A stretch of 64,000 nt of DNA from contig CAWBOV010000005.1 in assembly GCA_963790525.1 (NCBI GenBank), positions 334,941-398,940 on the forward strand, read 5' to 3'. Below, one piece after another: positions 61,012 through 64,000 of this stretch (positions are counted from its first letter, which is position 1; each line of letters begins with the position of its first letter). Both the position numbers and the translations under genes were made by a program. This DNA comes from CAWBOV01 sp963790525 (GTDB taxonomy: Bacteria; Actinomycetota; Actinomycetes; Mycobacteriales; Jatrophihabitantaceae). The notes under the pieces are model-generated. The model was given only the letters and a program-made list of their open reading frames with translations. It did not search any database and had not been told where the DNA came from.

Positions 61012-62519
61012 TCACGGCCTGGTCAGCGCATCGGCGGCGGCGTAGCCCTCGGCGCAGTTCCGGCGGTCGACCGCCGGAGGCCTGCGCTGACCACGTTGCG
61101 CTCGATGCCCTCGAGCACGTGCTTGCCGATGAGGTCGGGCAGCGGGATCGGGTACTCGCCGTCGAAGCAGGCCCGGCACAGCCGCGAGCTTCGGCTGCTC
61201 GCTGGCCGCGACCAGTCCTCCAGCGACACGTAGCCGAGGCGTGTCCGCGCCGATCGAGGCCCGGATGTCCTCGATCGTCGAGGCCGCTGGCCAGCAGTTC
61301 GGCCTTGGAGGCGAAGTCGATGCCGTAGAAGCACGGCCACTTGACCGGCGGCGAGGCGATGCGCACGTGCACCTCGAGCGCGCCGGCCTCGCGCAGCATG
61401 CGCGATCAGCGCGCGCTGGGTGTTGCCGCGCACGATCGAGTCGTCGACGACGACCAGGCGCTTGCCGCGGATGACGTCGCGCAGCGGGTTGAGCTTGAGC
61501 CGGATGCCGAGCTGGCGGATCGTCTGCGACGGCTGGATGAACGTGCGCCCGACGTAGGAGTTCTTGACCAGGCCGAGGCCGTACGGGATGCCGGACTCCT
61601 CGGCGTAGCCGATCGCGGCGGGCGTGCCGGATTCGGGCACCGGGATGACCAGGTCGGCCTCGACCGGGTGCTCGCGGGCCAGCCGGCGGCCGATCTCGAT
61701 GCGGGTGGCGTGCACGTTGCGCCCGGCGATGGTGGTGTCGGGACGGGCCACGTAGACGTACTCGAACAGGCAGCCCTTGGGCTCGGCGGCGGCGAAGTGC
61801 TGCGAGCGCAGACCGTCCTCGTCGATGGCGATCAGTTCGCCCGGGCTCGATCTCACGGACGAACGAGGCGCCGACGATGTCCAGCGCCGCGGACTCGCTG
61901 GTGACGACCCAGCCCCGGTCGAGGCGGCCCAGCACCAGCGGGCGAACGCCCTGCGGGTCGCGGGCGGCGTACAGCGTGTGCTCGTCCATGAAGACGAGGG
62001 AGAACGCGCCCCGCAGCGTGGGCAGCACCTCCATGGCGGCCTGCTCGACCGACACGTCCGGGCGGGCGGCGAGCAGCGCGGTGACCAGGTCGGAGTCGGT
62101 GGTGGCGCCCATGCCCGGCGTCGAGCGCCGTGCAGTCGCGCCACCTGGCGGGCCAGATCGGCGGTGTTGACCAGGTTGCCGTTGTGGCCCAGGGCCAGGC
62201 CCGTGCCGGCCGCGGTGGTGCGGAAGCTGGGCTGCGCGTTCTCCCAGTTGGCCGAGCCGGTGGTGGAGTAGCGGTTGTGGCCGACGGCGATGTGGCCCTT
62301 GAGGCTGGCCAGCGTGGCTTCGTCGAAGACCTGGGACACCAGGCCGAGGTCCTTGTAGACCAGGACGGACGAGCCGTCGCTGACCGCCATGCCGGCGGCT
62401 TCCTGGCCGCGGTGCTGCAGGGCGTAGAGGCCGAAGAAGGTGAGCTTGGCGACCTCCTCGCCCGGGGCCCAGACGCCGAAGACCCCGCAGGCGTCCTGCG
62501 GGCCCTTCTCGCCGGGCAT
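61012..62519 (-). CDS. purF: Amidophosphoribosyltransferase (several frame breaks)
   Basis: Catalyses the first step of purine synthesis, from PRPP and glutamine to phosphoribosylamine. ATG at 62519; Cys nucleophile in DACGVFGVW, then LYALQHRGQEAAG, GHNRYSTTGSANWENAQP and LALGHNGNLVN in the glutaminase half; IPVPESGTPAAIGYAEESGIP, RTFIQPSQTIRQLGIRLKLNP, and the PRPP loop VVVDDSIVRGNTQ in the transferase half; the end is CFDGEYPIPLPDLIGKHVLEGIERN and AADALTRP, as in actinobacterial PurF. Breaks near 62110, 61845, 61395, 61280, 61240, 61185 and 61070. It stands 34 nt upstream of purM, in the same operon. Confidence 0.9.
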
Positions 62520-62629
62520 GAGTCATGGGAAAGCTTGCCGTCAGCGCGCGCCACGACCCGAGTCTACGGGCGCCGCGTCGGCCGACACCGAACGCGCGTG
62601 TGGTCAGGCCCGGCTCGCCCGCGGCCAGT

Positions 62630-63184
62630 TCAGCCGCGAGCGACGGGCAGCGTAGGCGGCAGGGTGAGATCGCTCAGTCGCCCGGCGCCACTGGCCCGCA
62701 CCCGCGGCGGCGACGGGCGTCGGCCCAGCTCGCGGCCGGTGGCCAGCCGCAGCCAGGTCAGCGGGTCGGTCTCGACGACGTTGGGCGGCGTTCCCCGGGT
62801 GTGGCGCGGGCCCGGGATGGCCTGCACGGCGATGAACGGGGGACCCGCAGCTCCACCGAACGCCCGGGCGCCTGCGCGGCGAGGAGCTCGGCCAGCGCCG
62901 GACCGCGGCGGCCAGAGCTGGCGGTGCAGCGGGACCGGCTCGCGCGCGGGCGGCTGCGCGAGAGGTCGTCGGCGTGCACGACGGCCTCGACAGGGCCGCC
63001 AGGTAGGCGTCGGCGGTCGGCGCGGGGTCGGGACCGACCGACGCGGACTGCTCGACGTGGGCGGACAGGGTGGCGACGTCCCAGCCGGGCAGCACCGAGG
63101 CGCGCCCGAGCTCGTCCTCACCCAGGGCGCCGATCCAGGCGCGCACGGACTCGCGCTGGACGGCCAGCGCCGCCGCGAGCGCAT
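62630..63184 (-). CDS. Maleylpyruvate isomerase-family / sterol-carrier-like protein (several frame breaks)
   Basis: Fragments in different frames join to one about 185-aa protein: RAWIGALGEDELGRASVLPGWDVATLSAHVEQSA is the DinB-like mycothiol-dependent maleylpyruvate isomerase N-terminus, and DPLTWLRLATGRE with DLSDLTLP-like end is the sterol-carrier-like C-terminal domain seen in the gene next to purF of many actinobacteria. Breaks near 63000, 62935, 62905 and 62865. The start is not clear, since the frame runs into the neighbouring gene near 63190. Function unknown. Confidence 0.6.
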   Translation of the reverse strand: MRSRRRWPSSASPCAPGSAPWVRTSSGAPRCCPAGTSPPCPPTSSSPRRSVPTPRRPPTPTWRPCRGRRARRRPLAQPPAREPVPLHRQLWPPRSGAGRAPRRAGARAFGGAAGPPFIAVQAIPGPRHTRGTPPNVVETDPLTWLRLATGRELGRRPSPPRVRASGAGRLSDLTLPPTLPVARG

Positions 63185-63205
63185 CGGTTCGACCGCGCGG
63201 ACCGG

Positions 63206-64000
63206 TCAGATCCGCACCTTCCAGGCCGCGGTGGTGTGCTGCGTCGCAGCCCGATGAGGCCGACCAGGGTGCGGATGCTGGACGGCGTGTAGCCGCTCTC
63301 GGGGATGAGCACCGACGTGCTCAGGACCAGGACTTTGCTCGGATCGATCTTCAGCTCGGTGAGGGCCTTCTCGTCCGCGGCGCTGAAGGTGAAGATCAGC
63401 CGGCTGCAGCTGGGGATGTTCTTCTTCTTCAGCAGTGCCTTGAGGTCGGCCGGGTCGACGAGTCTGCAGATCGTGGCGTTCGTGTTGTTCCCGACCGCGT
63501 GATAGAACTCCTCCGCGATCGCGGCGATCTGCTTCTGTTGGGCCGTCGCGGACGCCGCCGACGCGCCCGTGGGGGACGGGTTCGCGTTCGTGCTCCCGGA
63601 CTCCGTCGGCACGGTGGACGGGAAGACCGGCGAGCTCGCCGGAGAGGACAGCGCGCTGGTCCGGCTGGTGACGTCGGCCTTGTGGCTGCTTCGTGCCGAA
63701 GGCGGAGACCCGCCGATCGGCCAGCCCCGCGACCAGGACCACCGCGACGATCCCAGCGATCAGCTTGGTGCGGGTGACCGACGGCGGCGGCGCACCGGAC
63801 CGGTGCCATACGGGCCGGGCGGCGGCAGAAACCGCCCCCGGATCCCCCGTCGAGGCTGGCGTCGAGGGTTGGCCATAGGACTACTGGCCGTCGAGGGTTC
63901 GCCGTACGAGGGCTGGCCATAGGACGGCTGACCGTATGAGGTCTGGCCGTAGGTGGGCTGGCCGTCGGTGGGCTGGCCGTGGGTGGGCTGGCCGTAGGTG
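63206..64000 (-). CDS. Membrane protein with YGQP repeats (5' end beyond window; frame breaks)
   Basis: The N-terminus (63860-64000) is a repeat of YGQP/HGQP/DGQP units, a Pro/Gly/Gln/Tyr-rich cytoplasmic tail, then a transmembrane helix (about 63710-63790; LIAGIVAVVLVAGLA), and an extracytoplasmic domain (63290-63610): TAQQKQIAAIAEEFYHAVG, ATICRLVDPADLKALL and SRLIFTFSAADEKALTELKI. Frame breaks near 63815, 63650 and 63255 are needed; the end TTAAWKVRI at 63206 is likely. No family is assigned; similarly built proteins exist in actinobacteria. The gene continues past 64000. Confidence 0.6.

Overview
The window is very GC-rich actinobacterial DNA. The evidence is the BldC regulator, the DUF3073 protein, an F420-type (deazaflavin) oxidoreductase, a mycothiol-family maleylpyruvate isomerase-like protein, LCP cell-wall ligase architecture, frequent GTG starts and ATGA/GTGA stop-start overlaps. 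The bldC / DUF3073 / purM / purF order matches the chromosomal neighbourhood known from Streptomyces, so this is chromosome and not plasmid. No species can be named from the sequence.

Layout. 1-3.5 kb: asparaginase (left-truncated), a GlsB/YeaQ-type membrane protein, an ankyrin protein and an LCP protein. 3.8-5.1 kb: tRNA-Glu, tRNA-Asp, a CbiX-like chelatase and tRNA-Phe. 5.3-7.8 kb: a translationally coupled operon of two lipoproteins and a secreted esterase. 8.2-12.7 kb: a TetR-controlled F420 oxidoreductase, an aminotransferase/sulfotransferase pair, and a DUF559 protein bracketed by palindromes. 12.7-16 kb: a MarR/MFS efflux pair and an FUSC-like membrane protein.

16.1-50.1 kb is the centre of interest: an extracellular contractile injection system (eCIS, phage-tail-like particle). 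The structural operon runs leftward from 48190: DUF4255 cap protein, carboxypeptidase-regulatory-like protein, sheath 1, tube 1, sheath 2 with a proline-rich insert, tube 2, LysM tube adaptor, a 52-aa protein, gpD-like hub, gpV spike, a protein with a C-terminal membrane segment, a 21-codon micro-ORF, gp25, gpJ, tail protein I, two related fibre-like proteins, an unknown protein, and an AAA+ ATPase. Two candidate payloads with DUF4157 domains follow: a Hint-linked GIY-YIG-like toxin coupled to a putative immunity gene, and a convergent M15-type peptidase. Glycosyltransferases lie at both ends, and a SARP-type (BTAD) regulator is coupled to the left one. Four intergenic repeat arrays, three with an exact 11-bp period throughout, resemble SARP sites and sit at the likely promoters of the locus, suggesting one regulon.

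50.1-57.2 kb: glucose-6-phosphate dehydrogenase, a DUF5666 protein, an OmpR-type two-component system, and a second MarR/MFS pair. 57.2-64 kb: an acyl-CoA ligase, bldC with a strong downstream hairpin, DUF3073, purM, purF, a maleylpyruvate isomerase-like gene and a membrane protein cut by the window end.

Many single-base frame breaks occur at about 0.1, 1.8, 31-38, 40-45, 48.4, 58.4 and 60-63.3 kb. Because they also hit purM and purF, they look like sequence errors rather than gene decay; affected genes are annotated as whole genes.
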